DNA of 64,000 nucleotides from Megamerina dolium (GCA_963854835.1 OY978525.1:21483253-21547252); one strand, 5' to 3'. Positions 34,645-48,000 are shown, counted from the first letter of the stretch. Made by a program: numbers and translations. The notes: a model not told the origin generated them from the sequence alone.

Positions 34645-34994
34645 AAAGTTAAAGATTTTGAAAATTCCGAGGTTAGTCGTTTTGAATGCTTGGTGTGGGC
34701 GTGGGTATTGACCGATCATGCCCAATATTAATCCCCTCCTTACCCTTGGATCATAGGTTACTTGTGCCGAATTTCGTCGAAATAGCTCAATATTTACTCA
34801 AGTTATCGTGCGAACCAGCCTGGTGACAGACAGACGGACGGACGGACGGACGGACATCGTTAAATCGAAAATTTAATCGACGCTGATCACGAATACTATA
34901 TATCTATGTCTATAACTCCGGAGATTCCTTCAAGTGGACACAAACATCTGACCGAAATGAATATACCTTGCATATTGCATTATGCAGGGTATAA
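34645..34994 (-). mobile_element. DINE-like left-end fragment, copy F
   Basis: It carries the minus-strand left end with ttggtgtgggcgtgg, gacagacagacggacggacg and tgcattatgcagggtata. Only the first ~350 bases of the element are present. The broken end abuts the Gypsy LTR stub. Confidence 0.85.
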
Positions 34995-35003
34995 AAACAA
35001 AAA

Positions 35004-35091
35004 AAATCTCCTTACAGTCGGCTGGGGCCGACCAAATTATACCCTGCATATGTAGATTTATATATAAAAAGTTTACTCTAATATCCATCTT
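35004..35091 (-). mobile_element. DINE-like right-end fragment, copy G
   Basis: The sequence aaaatctccttacagtcggc, then gaccaaattataccctgcat and aaaaagtttactctaatatcc, is a right end in minus orientation. Read on the minus strand, G's right end is followed by an A/T-run and then F's left end, a head-to-tail junction like that of copies B and C. Confidence 0.8.
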
Positions 35092-36604
35092 TATACCCTG
35101 CATAATGCAATATGCATGGTATATTCATTTCGGTCAGATGTTTGTGTCCACTTGAAGGAATCTCCGGAGATATAGACATGGATATATATTCGTGATCAGC
35201 GTCGATTAAATTTTCGATTTAACGATGTCCGTCCGTCCGTCCGTCCGTCCGTCCGTCCGTCTGTCTGTCACCTGGCTGGTTCGCACGATAACTTGAGTAA
35301 ATATTGAGCTATTTCGATGAAATTTGGCATAAGTAATCTATGATCCAAGGGTACGGAGGGGATTGATACTGGGCATGATCGGTCAATAACCACGCCCACA
35401 CCAATCATTCAAAGCGACTAACCTCGAAATTTTCAAAATCTTTAACTTGTTATAACTCACATAATATACAACTTGGGACAACAATATATGGCATATAGAC
35501 TTATATTATACTACCATATGACCTTGCCAAAAGTGGGTGAGCCACGCCTACTTTCTAGCGTAGCTCCCATACAAAGTGTCTGTACTTCTTTTAAATTGAA
35601 ACTGCTGTAACTTCTACACTCTTCTGTCTAGAATAACCATAATTGACACTTAGATTAACATAGTAGTCGGAAATAATATGGCAGAAAATGAGTGAGCCAC
35701 GCCCACTCCTTTTTGGGTCTCCCATACAAAGTTGCGGAAATTAAAAAAAATTTTACCGGTTATAACTTGCAAACTATTCAGCGTAGAATAACGAGATTTA
35801 AGGTGTGGAGTAGTATTGTACGAGCAACTAGGCTCACAGAAAATGGGCGCACCACGCCCACTGTTTATCGTAGCCGCTATACAAATTTTAAATTGAAACA
35901 GCTGTAACTTCGGCAATCTTCTGTCTAGAATAACTATAATTGACACTTAAATTAATATCGTAGTCGGCAAAAATGTGGCAGAAAATCAGTGTGCCACGCT
36001 CACTCCTTCATGGGTCTCCCATACAAAGTCAAGGGAATTAAACTAAAACTTTTAAGCGCCATAACTTATAAACCATTTAGCGTAAAAGAACGAGATTTTA
36101 GGTATGGATTAGTATTGTAGGAGCAACTAGACTCACAGGAAATGGACGCGCCAAGCCCACTGTTGATAGTAGCCGCCATACAATATGACCAAATTTCTTT
36201 TAAATTGAAATAGCTGTAACTTCTGTATCCTTCTGTCTAGAACAATCATAATTAACACTTAGGGTAATATGGTAGTCGGAAATAATCAGCGTACCACGCC
36301 AACGTAGGACACCAAATTTAAGGTGGGGATTAACGTTGAAAAATTAATTGGATTTACTAGAAAGTGGTAAGCCAAGCCCACTTTTATATAGCTCCCATAC
36401 TAAGCCTCGGAATTATCTTAAAATCCTTTTACTTCGTCAAAGTCAACCATATTTCGGGTGTAAATTAGTAGTATATGCAAAAATTGTTTCTCGAAAAGTG
36501 GAAATAAAAGAAAAGTTGGATATTCGAGTAAACTTTTTATATATAAATCTACATATGCATGGTATAGTTTGGTCGGCCCCAGCCGACTGTAAGGAGATTT
36601 TTTT
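35092..36604 (+). mobile_element. DINE-like element, copy H
   Basis: It has a complete left palindrome, a GTCC core of about 40 bases, internal tandem units, and the right hairpin with tgtaaggagattttttt. It is highly similar to copies B and C. Copy I begins immediately after in opposite orientation. Confidence 0.85.
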
Positions 36605-38375
36605 CTTTTATTTCCACTTTTTGAAAAACAATTTTTGCATGTACTACTAATTTACACCCGAAATATGGTTGACTTTGACGAAGTACTTTGTATGTTATGA
36701 GGGGAGCTATATAATAAGTGGGCGTGGCTTACCTCTTTCTTGTAAATCCAATTAATTGTTCAATATTAATCCACACCTTAAATTTGTTTGTCCTACGTTG
36801 AATAGTTCGTAAGTTATAGCGGTTTAAATTTTTTGTTTTTTTACATTTTCGGAACTTATGGTAGCCCCATTAAGAAGTGGGCGTGGCATGTTGATTTTTT
36901 GCCAGATTATGTACAACTACCATATTAACCTAAGTGTTAATTATGATTGTTCTAGACAGTAGATTGCAGAAGCTATCAATTTAAAAGATATTCAGTCATC
37001 CTGTATGGGAGCCACTATAAACAATGAACGTGGCTGGCCCATTTCTTGTGGGTATATTTGCTCTTACAATACTAATCCACACCTTCAATCCGGTTGTTCT
37101 ACGCTGAATAGTTTGTAAGTTATGGCGGTTAACTTTTTTGTTTAATTTCCTCAACTTTGTATGGGAGCCCCAATAGGAAGTGGGCGTGGTACGCTGATTT
37201 TTTGCCAGATTATTTCCGACTACCATATTAATTTAAGTGTCAATTATGGTTATTCTAGACAGAAGATTGCCGATTGCTGTTTCAATTTAAAAGAATTTCA
37301 GTCATTTGGTATGGGGGCTACAAAAAACAGTGGGCGTGGCGCGCCCATTTCCTGTGAGCCTAATTGCTCGTACAATACTAATCCATACCTTAAATCTCGT
37401 TGTCCTAGTCTAAATAGTTTGTAAGTTATGGAGCTTAAAATTTTAGTTTAATCCCCTCGACTTTGTATGGGAGACTCATGAAGGAGTGGGCGTGGCACAC
37501 TGATTTTCTGCCAGATTATTTCCGACTATGATATTAATTTAAGTGTCAATTATGGTTATTCTAGACAGAAGATTGCTGAAGTTACAGCTGTTTCAATTTA
37601 AAATTTGTATGGGGGTTACGATAAATAGAGGGCGTGGCGCACCCATTTCCTGTGAGCGTAATTGCTCGTGCAATACTAATCCACACCTTAAATCTCGTTA
37701 TTCTACGCTGGATAGTTTGCCAGTTATGGACCTTAAAAGTTTTAGTTTAATTCACTCGACTTTGTATGGGAGACCCATGAAGGAGTGGGCGTGGCACACT
37801 GATTTTCTGCCAGATTATTTCCGACTACCATGTTAATCTAAGTGTTAATTATGGTTTTTCGGGACAGAAGATTGTAGAAGTTACAGCTGTTTCAATTTAA
37901 AAGAAGTACAGACACTTTGTATGGGAGCTACGCTAGAAAGTAGGCGTGGCTCACCCACTTTTGGCGAGGTTATATAGTAGTATAATATAACTCCATGTGC
38001 CAAATATTGTTGTCCCAAGTGGTATATTGTGTGAGTTATAACAAGTTAAATATTTTGAAAATTTCGAGGTTAGTCGCTTTCAATGCTTGGTGTGGGCGTG
38101 GCTATTGATCGATCATGCCCAATATCAATCCCCTCTGTACCCTTGGATCATGGGTTACTTGTGCTAAATTTCGTCGAAATAGCTCAATATTTAATCAAGT
38201 TATCGTGCGAACCAGCCAGGTGACAGACAGACGGACGGACATCGTTAAATCGAAAATTTAATCGACGCTGATCACGAATATATATCTATGTCTATATCTC
38301 CGGCGATTCCTTCAAGTGGACACAAACATCTGACCGAAATGAATATACCATGCATATTGCATTATGCAGGGTATA
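36605..38375 (-). mobile_element. DINE-like element, copy I (inverted relative to H)
   Basis: It lacks the terminal ~70 bases of the right end (the hairpin). It starts at the minus-strand equivalent of tttatttccactttttg and continues through about five internal units, the GGAC core (about 38228) and the left palindrome ending at gcagggtata. Together with H it forms a long inverted repeat. Confidence 0.85.
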
Positions 38376-40418
38376 ATATGAATGTAATTCTGAAAGTAAC
38401 TCAATTTGTAAATGGTACATATTTCGTGAATGTATGTAACTGTGTGTATTCATGGGTGTGAAATAGGGCGGGCTAAATTAGTTTGTTTTTGCTATGCATT
38501 CAAGAAGCAATTTTAACTATTTTTGAATAGATACAATACAATACGTATTTAGCAAAATTCGGTGGTCGTATTTCTATAAATGGTTTCTTGGACAAATATT
38601 GTATATGCACTGATATCACTGATATTAGTTTAGTTTAGTGTTAGTTCAGTTTATTCTGTAAGGTTTGTGGCCAAAAAACATTGGTTTACCCTGGCGCACA
38701 TACGTCTGAGTATGAAAAAGAATTGCTCCTGGTGGTGAAATCTAAAATTTATGTTAATAGAAAGGAAAAAAATAGCAAATTAGGCATTGCCTTGAAAGAG
38801 AAAATACAAAAATACTTACGATCCAAAAATTGCTGTTGGCATTTCACTTTCTTTTTTTTTATCACATGAGCATGTATAAGCAAATATGTATGTACAATTA
38901 CGTACTACAAAAACAAATCTATAGAAAAAGGAGAAAACAAAAGAAACGTATATGCATGTACACGTACATATATATCGTGCAATAACCAAATGAACAATAA
39001 TGTAAGTATGATATAAAAACAACCTGAAGCATTACAATAACAATAATAGTATTGTTTGTTTATTTTCACAGTATTGTGTTCTTGTTGGTAAACAAAGCTG
39101 CTGACTTCCTGTCCAATGCAACATCAAAAGGAATCCGTAAATAGATGAACTTGCCAAAGAAAAAGTGTTTTTGGATACAGCAAACATTTTAGAGTCACTG
39201 AAGTGATACTGTGTGCTATGACTCACATCTTCTATATTTTTTTTTTCTATACACTTAAAAAATCAAGACTATATTAACTTACCTTTTTAACATCGAGTCG
39301 ATTTATCAACGTCTGGAATAAAATTATTTTCACTCTATGACGGACAAGTGTGTTATCCAGTGCACATTTTGGGCACAAAAATATAAAGTTATAGCTGAAT
39401 CTAACTCAGTATTTATGATTATACAATATTTATGAATAAATGAGCGAGTTTCAAAATTCGTATAATCGGATGAAAAACACACGTCTACTTCCTATGCTTT
39501 CCTACCATATGACATAGTTAAGTGCTACATAAAAGGCTTATATATGTTGTATTGGTACCAGAAGACGCATACAAAGAGGTAGTTAGGATGGAAGGCTCAA
39601 GTATGAATATTGAATCTTTTGTGTCATCGCTGTTTCTGAAATTCGTCGTGAAACTTTTTCAGAAACTAATGTCTTTGAGCAAGTGATTACTCGGCTCTGG
39701 GCCTATGAACGAAGAAAAGGGTTATTCTATTTTTTGAAATACTCCAAAAGAGCTGATAATATTAAGACCTAAATTTCCAAACCATTCCAGTATTCTGGAA
39801 AAATGGTGCACATTCACTTACGTAAAAAAATCAATTATTTACACACCATTACAAAATATTTATAATTTGAAAACAACAACCATACTCATAGTGCAAAATA
39901 GTAATGCATTCTGAATATTCTTTTCACTTCCGACAACTTACAAAACTAGCCGTTTCTAAAAACGTATTTCACGTAATTTTTTTTTTTGAATTGTCCCAGA
40001 ATTTTGTGATGCGTTTGCGTGAAATTGAATTTGTACTACATAAAATAATGGAAACAGAGAATGTATGACAAAGAAAAATCCTTTGTTGATTGTTTTTGTT
40101 TTTATGAAAGTGTGATAACTGTTAACATGATGATGATGATGGTTATGATATTTGTAAAAATAAATTAATTAATTCAGGAAGCATACATATTCGATGAATC
40201 GAGTAAAACTCTTAGATGAGAGAAAACAAATACCTCTGAAAAGTGTGCAAAAATCAAAAACCTCATTCACATTAATGTATTCATTCTTGTAGATACGTAT
40301 AAGTACGCGTAACATCGCACATGCAACCAGAGAACAATTTAAAATGTTGAAAATGATGATGATGCACATAATAGCGATAGTTGTTAACACATGCATGAAG
40401 TTATGAATGAAGGTGTGA
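38376..40418. other. AT-rich DNA without recognised genes
   Basis: About 2 kb. A frame at 38681-38866 (TSEYEKELLLVVKSKIYVNR...) has no ATG start and no recognised family. Nothing else is supported. Confidence 0.5.
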
Positions 40419-41487
40419 TAAAGGGAGATTAAGAGGAGATTATGGTTTACATAATCGTCCAACTACGCAAGCAATTGGCAAAATTGTGAAGAAATATGAA
40501 GAGACTGGATCGGTTAAAGATATTGTAAGGCCTGTGCATCATCGTTTCGCTCGTACCACCGAAAATATCGCTGCTGTAGGTGAAAGTGTTGCCGAAGACC
40601 CGAATGTGTAGATTCCTCGTCGTTCTCAGGAATTAGGACTGTCGTACGGCACATTATGGCGTATTTTGCATTTGGATCTACACCTACATCCATATAAAAT
40701 CCAGCTCACACAACAACTGAAGCCAGCTGACCATTCACAACGTCGTAGATACGTCGAATTTTCTTCAGCGACGAAGCACATTTCTCATTCGGTGGGTATG
40801 TTAACAAACAAAATTGTCGTATTTGGGGTTCTGAGAATCCTCAAATAATTGAAGAGAGGCCACTACATCCACAAAAAGTCACTGCTTGGTGCGCTCTTTG
40901 GTCCGGAGGTGTGATTGGACCTTACTTCTTCGAAAACGACGATGGAACGACTGTCACCGTCAATTCGGAGCGTTATGGTCATATGATAACCGATTTTTTT
41001 TTGCCTGCTATTGAAGAATACGACTTAGAGAATATGTGGTTTCAACAAGACGGTGCCACATGCCACACAACTCGAGCGAATATGGCTTTATTGCAAGATA
41101 AATTTTCTGGCCGCGTAATTTCTCGTCGTGGCGATATCAAGTGGCCACCAAGATCATGCGATTTGACACCGCTTGACTTTTTTTGTGGGTCTACGCGAAA
41201 GACCGTGTTTATGCAGATAAACCTTTAACTCTTGAGCACCTAAAAACCAACATTCGTCACGTTATGGCTGAGATACCGCCCAATATGTGTCAAAAAGTGG
41301 TCGAAAATTACCTCAAAAGAATCGATGCTTGCAACAATTCGCGTGGTGGTCATTTAAATGATGTAGTATTTCACACATAATGTCAACGTTCAAACTTTAT
41401 AATAAAAAAGAAATATCATGATAAAAAGTATTTTATATGTGTTTTATTTACATTTACTTTTGAAACCGCAAAATCGATAACCCTTTA
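40419..41487 (+). pseudogene. rosa-type (DD41D) mariner, 5'-deleted copy
   Basis: It encodes decayed transposase from about codon 50: HNRPTTQAIGKIVKKYEETG, SIPRRSQEL with a stop, WRILHLDLHLHPYKIQLTQQ, a deletion around the first catalytic Asp, MIGPYFFENDDGTTVTVNSE, MWFQQDGATCHTTRANMALL, WPPRSCDLTPLDFF and NIRHVMAEIPPNM to the C-terminal VVFHT. A frameshift lies at DFFCGS. The right TIR (tttgaaaccgcaaaatcgat, then aaccctta-type end) ends at 41487, next to TA. A taaaggg remnant at 40419 may be the left TIR tip. This is an internal-deletion derivative of the family at 51154-52462. Confidence 0.88.
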
Positions 41488-41757
41488 TATACGAGTATTT
41501 GAGTGCGAATACTCACATGCATTTCTTATGAAAACAGATTTGGTTTTGTACGTCTATATGTACATGTGTCTATAAGGTGAAGAAAACTCAAAGAATAACT
41601 ACTAGTGTATTCGCGCATTGGTAGCATCGCCGCCACCATCGCCATCATCGCCATCATCACTTATTGCATGCAGTTAGTAGTGGTTGTCTTTCATTCGAAC
41701 AGACATTGGTAGGTACTGCCACTCATGTTTAATTGAAAACATTTCAAAAGGCAATCA

Positions 41758-42219
41758 GTGTTAATTACAATTTCTTATACGACTGCATACATATATGCCG
41801 TGATTATTGAGTTTATTTTGAAAAAGCTATATTTAACAAGGGCGTGTTCATTTTTTAAGAGAAAATACCTCTCAGCGGTTCGAATATCCAACGACACAAC
41901 CAAAGATGCTTTCTACATTCGGCCGAAATCGAACAATATCAGTTGTAATGGCTATTTAAGTAAATATGTACGGAGGAACATGGATTATAAAATCATTAAA
42001 TTATGTCTTCTGATGATAAATGATATAGGCAAGGTAAACGAACGTGAATGCCTCAAGAGGACAACGACCGTAAATATCGAAGATTTTCTTTATTACTTTC
42101 AAAGAGATAAATGTGTAGGAAATGTGGAATTAGGGGAATTAGTCTACAGATTCTTGGATGGTATTGGGAACGACGTGCATATATTAGACGATTTTCAATG
42201 TGAGAACTATTGTAACTGA
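41758..42219 (+). CDS. Open frame of unknown function
   Basis: A 154-codon frame ends at TGA 42217-42219. Its first codon is GTG. The first long-range ATG is at 41979, giving MDYKIIKLCLLMINDIGKVN, NIEDFLYYFQRDKCVGNVEL and VYRFLDGIGNDVHILDD. Composition is more protein-like (mixed charge, few low-complexity runs) than other AT-rich frames, but no domain is recognised and no splice structure is evident. It could be an exon or chance. Confidence 0.25.
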   Translation: MLITISYTTAYIYAVIIEFILKKLYLTRACSFFKRKYLSAVRISNDTTKDAFYIRPKSNNISCNGYLSKYVRRNMDYKIIKLCLLMINDIGKVNERECLKRTTTVNIEDFLYYFQRDKCVGNVELGELVYRFLDGIGNDVHILDDFQCENYCN

Positions 42220-43570
42220 GTCTTTAAGAAATACATAAATTTTGTGTAAAAACGATTAGAAGAAAAAATTAAGATGTTTTGCTTGAACTTATTCAAATAT
42301 TTATCTTTTTTCCCTGGTCCACACAATTTAACTTACCTTAAATAGGTACTTTACATCTTTCTGAAAAGAATACAAGATTTGACTTTGCTCACATATCATC
42401 GTTTCTTATAATATCTGACTGTATATAGTATGTACAGATGGACGTATCAGCTTGTAAACATATTACTGTCACAACAATATACAAAACAAACAAAAAATAA
42501 ATTTGTTTTTTACACGTACATAAGAAAATGTGTAAAAATGTGTAACAAATTGTACTTGCTTCTACTGCTCATAACCACTATATACACTATTTATGAATAA
42601 CATGTATATATTAGTTATTAACTTATTTTACAGCTAGAAGCGTCATTGATATCATACTCAAGTATGCAGTTGTTAGGTATCCAAAGTCTACATTAAGTTG
42701 ACTCTGATAGATGCACGTAGAACATGTATATATAGGTTTGCTTATATGTACTTCACATATTCTTACATAAATGTACGATAGCATATGGACATATGTGTAT
42801 GCATGTACATTTATATACAATATATATTTAAATGGTTATATGAATATATATATGTTTAATATTGTACACTGCTGCTACTATAATCTTATAAAGTTTTAAA
42901 CATATGGTACAGATATACAAGTATGTAAGTGAATATTTTTTCTTATATTCTTAGAGAGAAGAGCGAACGAGAGAAGAGCGCAAACATGGGAGACAAGACA
43001 TAAAGTAGATTTCGTACAAAAGACATTGTTGCACGTAGCATATGAGTATATTGTCATATTGTACCTAAGGTAAGTTATCTAACAACTTTAGTAGCCAAAA
43101 GTAATTTGATTCGTTTAAAGTATATATGGATCTACGTATATACATATATATGTACATTATATATTAAAAGTTGTATATGCACATATATTCTTTTTCTCTT
43201 TGCCTGGGCATGGGTGAATACGTTTGTGCGCGAATTTCTTTAAACCCTCACACATATTCGTGTCATTTTCATTGTTCTTGAGAAACTTCAACTGACGAAA
43301 ATGACACTTGAAAAGCAAGTCAAAGATAAGTCAGGTACACACATATCAGGTACATAGATATAGGTATATATGTATATTCATATGTATGTAAGTATATACA
43401 CATATACTTTGAAAAGAAAACATGATTGTAATTCATTAAGGTATAACAAATTTGTACATTTTGACGTTCTTTGTATGTACTAGTACTCCTATAAAAATAA
43501 GTGTACTAGTATGTAAGTCTTTCGGAAGTTGTTGTGGTTTCTATTTGAAATTGAATATGATTAAGCATGA
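42220..43570. other. AT-rich DNA without recognised features
   Basis: It is rich in tacatatgta-type short palindromic simple sequence. No gene is supported. Confidence 0.55.
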
Positions 43571-43836
43571 TTTTTCTCTCGAACGTTATCCACATGTCGC
43601 CAAGCAATTGGAAATTCTTCCGGCAGTAACAATTTGCTATTTAATAGCTTATAAAAGAAATCTGCGACAAATCTTAGAAAAGGTGAGTCACAAGGGTTCT
43701 GTCGTTCAGAACCGGCAAATATAAGTAAGTCCCTTCTCATACTGTCCAAAATTAACACGCACAGTAGCACTGGAAGAAAAGCTCAGCCAAAGAGCTCTTC
43801 AGTGCTTGTAAATGTCATATATTTATTTTATTTATA
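43571..43836 (+). mobile_element. SINE body fragment (head missing)
   Basis: It matches the body of the SINE at 50711-51079: caagcaattggaaattcttc, ggcagtaacaatttgc, ttctgtcgttcagaaccggc, actgtccaaaatt and gaaaagctcagccaaagagc. It lacks the tRNA-like head, so it is 5'-truncated. Confidence 0.8.
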
Positions 43837-44286
43837 TATTCAGAACTCAAATGGAATTTGTACATATTATAAGATCTTTAAACTTGTTAATTCTCTAGAA
43901 AGTACAAATATAATTATATTAGGTGACTTAGCACTAAGGTCGCTGGGTAGTTCTTTATTTATATTTTCGGAAATGCGGTAGTTTTACAAAAACAAAATAC
44001 ACACAAAACACCACCAAGTAACGATCTTGGTGTAAAGTCACCTACTGTCTTTAAGAATTTATTTAGTTTCTATATACAAGTAGTTAAACAAAATTTTTTT
44101 CCTTTAGGTGACGTTTACCACAAGGCACTGTATGCAGGGGTCTTTTGATTAAAGTGTGCTCCTTTATTTCACTCGAACTGACCGAAGCAGAGTTTTGAAA
44201 TTATTTGTTTAAAAGTAATTTTATGCCATCGCTGATAATAATTGTATTAGGGTTTACAATTGCTCATTATGCATTTATTTGTTGGT

Positions 44287-44289
<3 letters not shown>
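43837..44289. other. AT-rich DNA without recognised features
   Basis: A possible short imperfect inverted relation exists between taggtgacttagcactaagg (43920) and aagtcacctactg (44037). No gene. Confidence 0.45.

Positions 44290-44333
<44 letters not shown>
44290..44333. repeat. (ATT)n microsatellite
   Basis: About 14 ATT trinucleotides in a row. Confidence 0.95.
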
Positions 44334-44334
<1 letters not shown>

Positions 44335-44335
44335 G

Positions 44336-45063
44336 GCTATGAAGCACCGCGACCTGAAGATATTTTGTGCAGCCTTATTCCCTAATTAGCAGATTTCAAC
44401 ACTATTTATATATCTTGTCACTATTGTGGAATTGATTTTGACTAGGTCCCTGGGAACTATGAATCCGTTGCCTATGTAGTTTAGTCTGCGTCTAGCCACA
44501 ACTGGGCAATTGCAAAGATCGTGTTAATTAAGTTTACAATGACCTGTTAATAGTTCAGTGTACAGCTTGATGTCTTTTCTGCTGAGTAGTTTCTACCTTA
44601 ATGTGTTCAGGGTCAATTAATCTCTGCTACTGCCGCATGCCTCTTTGGGCTCTTCAGTAATCGGTTAGACTACTTTCTTCCTCTTCACATATTAAGTTGT
44701 TTATCCCGCAGAAGGGTTCTGGGAAAGGAGTGTCTGCGACTTTTTTAGCCAGTGAATCTGCCATTTTATTTCCTGCATGCCCCTCGTGTCCAGGTAAGAT
44801 AGCTTTAAGGCGTGGACCTCCGCCTGAAAAATGGAAGATATTTTTCCTATTGCAATTGCCTTCCGAAAATTTGGCCCTACAATTCCCGCTCCAGCACTAC
44901 CATCTTCCATTTTGGACCAATCAGTGTACCATAGCTGTGAGCCCTGTTCTAGAAATATTTCGTTGTTTCTCCACGCTGAGCGATCATGAATGATCACTTG
45001 GAAGAGTTTGGAGAATATAAATATTTGGTGATCATTGGTACTATTACAGTTTTGTAAGACCAC
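44336..45063 (-). pseudogene. LINE RNase H and C-terminal remnant
   Basis: The frame 45063-44701 contains LWYTDWSKMEDGSAGAGIVG, then NFRKAIAIGKISSIFQAEVH, an RNase H-like domain with the first catalytic Asp (TD) and Glu (QAE). After stops, the typical LINE tail is recognisable in another frame: KDIKLYTELLTGHCKLN and HDLCNCPVVARRRLNYIG. Elements of the I/LOA/R1-like group carry such a domain; the precise clade is not determined. It is unrelated to the LINE at 1-1856. Confidence 0.8.
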
Positions 45064-48000
45064 GCCATCATTTTAAGTCGTAGTCCCTATGTTTTACCAT
45101 ACAGCCTTTGGTAGATTTAAAAAAAATGGCCATAATTAAGTTCAAACTAGAATCTATAACTTAAAATTGCTTATTATTTATTTATTATTTTTTTATTTAT
45201 TGATTTGCTTTACATTTTCATAAATAAAATTTTAAAAAGTTAATAAAATTAAGAACAATGGTCATAATTAAGTTCCAAATAAAATTTAACTTCAACCTTT
45301 TGACATGTTTTTAAATCGAAAATTTATCAAGAAAGTCTATACGTAGTTAAATCTCAATTTTGACTATAATTACGCGCCTATGGTGGTTCAATAAAGACGT
45401 AGGCAAAACAGAAAACAGACGTTCTTTTGTCAAAATTATTTCTTATTTCTGAACATAGGTTCATTATATCTCAATACTTTAGTAAAACTTTATTGTAACT
45501 TTTCGATGCCTTAGAAAATTAGAATGTGCGATCAAAACATGCTTTTGTTTTGACGATTTCGTCTTTATCATCGTTATCCTTGGAGCTGTCTTTTATATTT
45601 GATAACAATATTATCTCTGGCAGCAAAGTTTGGTGAATACGATGGTCAGGACCCCAATTTGTACTCTAATCTAATGAGTTTTGAAAGCAAAGCTAAAAGT
45701 TTCGGACTTTTTCGCAAAATGGGGGCTTTTGCTTTCATTCTTTATTGAAATGATCCAATAGTATTGCATAATATTGACCTGTTCTTTATTTTTCCAATAT
45801 TCTCAAACTCATAAAATAAAAAAAAGAACGTACCCCAATTCGCTACCGTTTGACTTCTAGATATATGGTCCATTTCACCATCTTGCACCCATTCATTTGT
45901 TTCGTGTTTCGATTCTGGTATATACCTGTAATTTGTAAGCATTTTAATTATCTTTTATTTTACAACAAAATTCATTCCTTCAACGATAAATACGTTAATA
46001 AGTAAAAACTTTATCACACGAAAGTGTAATACATCAAAATCTAAGCTATGTTATACATACATATCTCCCTTTTTAATATAGCAATTTCCTCATTACATTA
46101 CGTGTTCACATAACATTTTAATCCGAACACTTTACAAGATAAGTAGACGGTTCTTTTTAACGTTGGCATAATAATGCTAGGGTATTATTGTAAAAAGATT
46201 TCTATCCTTTTCATTTTTTCTTCTTTTCTGTTTTCGCATAAAAAATGCTTAAAGGAATTCAGTATTTTTGTATTATTTTCTTTTTCAATTCTCCCGTACT
46301 TGTCTGCATTTACACAACTTATTTTATTTGATACTGAAAAATTACAATCACCTCTTCTTAGTGCAAGCAACAGTGCATATTTAACCTATTTAAAGTTTAA
46401 TAGAGTTGTGATATAAATGCGAGCCAGTAGTGTGAATAAAAAAAGGATATTTTTTTATATTAAATGAAGTAGAAAATTCTTTGAATTACAGTGAAAGTTA
46501 TATTCATAGTTGAGGAGAAAGCTAGCGTCAAAGAGAGGCAGAAAGAACAAGAGTGTTAAAGTAAAATGGTATGAATGAACTTAAATAAAATCTTCTTTAG
46601 TCATAAATATCCGTAGAGCAAGTAAGTAGATAGGTAAGTGCACACAAGATGCTATATTCATACATATATATTACATGGTTATTGTAAACGATTCGTGTAA
46701 ATCGAAGCGGAGTATGAAAATGTGTAAAGTGCATACTCGTTAATGAAGCAAAACGTAAAAGATTAAATGGCAATAATTCTTAAACGTTTTTGAACGACTA
46801 CTGTAAGAGTAAAACTTTCAGAAACTTTCTGCTTTTATATGCGCCTATATTTAATTTGAATATTATAGTTACAGCGTCTAACTTTTTTTTAGTGATGTGA
46901 ACTAACTTTTTATTAAAATTAATTTCTTATACAATATTATTTATTTACTGTCTCCTCCAGCGGTTTTATATTAGCATAGAGCTCCAACAACTCCTACACG
47001 TTGTACCTTAGGCTAGTTGTTATCTTCTGCATGACTTTTCTTTCGAAACCTTCAAGCATTTTATCATCTGAGGTGGATAGTGCCTAATATTCAGCACTAG
47101 ATGTTTTTCGGTTTTTAAAGAAAATAAAAAAATGCGTATTTTAAGGTGTGATTTTTTGCGTTAAGGATTCTTAAAATAAATCCGCTTTTCATCAGCAGTC
47201 ATAATTCGATGCGCTTCAGCTGCATTTTTCTTAAAAAAAAAAAGAAAATAATGTAATAAAACTTCCCGCAAGCGATTTTCTGGTACAAAATTTTTCACTT
47301 ATGAAAAAATACAATGTTCAATGTTTAATTAGTCGAAAGTAGCATTTCTTGGAAAGTGTGATACTTCACTTGATCTCCCGGCTTTTAATACTGCTGGTAA
47401 TGCTGGTTCAAAGATAGATAAAGTCCTTTACTACTTCAAAAGTTTAATTCCTGAGACAGGGGCCTTTCTTTATTGATACTTTTGGTATTCCGTCTTGCTC
47501 TCGTTCCTCGTAAGAACCATTCCATGTGTTTCCTTTCTATTTCAGTGAATGCTACTCCGATCGTTAGTGTGTTTATGCAAATTAAGCAAATATAACTTTT
47601 GTTAAAGATAGTGTTGTAAATCATACTGTCTCCATGTCTGAAATCTCGATCGGTATTCTACGGAATTCCTATCTTTCACTACGCAAAGGAAGTTAAGCAG
47701 TGTCATTCTGAAAAGTCTATTGAGTCCGAAAATATATTTGGAGTAATCCCTTATCTGGCTGTATAAGTGGAGATTCTAAGGAGGGACTGCATCTAGCCTT
47801 TGCGATACAAGGTAGCATAAAACATTAGCGACTAAAATAAATCTGTATATGCGGCAGCCTTCGAAAGACGACGCTAATACAACAATACTCGCATCTAACA
47901 GGATCAATTAATAGTTGTCAGTACCGTAGTGTCCACCGGCACTCAAATTTTACAGCTCATTGTGTCATATAATGAATGGTTGAATTTATGAAAAATATAT

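Noticed and set aside
38681..38866. Frame beginning VYPGAHTSEYEKELLLVV as a possible exon
   Set aside because: No ATG, no convincing splice sites and no recognised domain.
39032..39226. Minus-strand segment with FGKFIYLRIPFDVAL in one frame as a possible transposase fragment
   Set aside because: The similarity is too short and vague to name a family.
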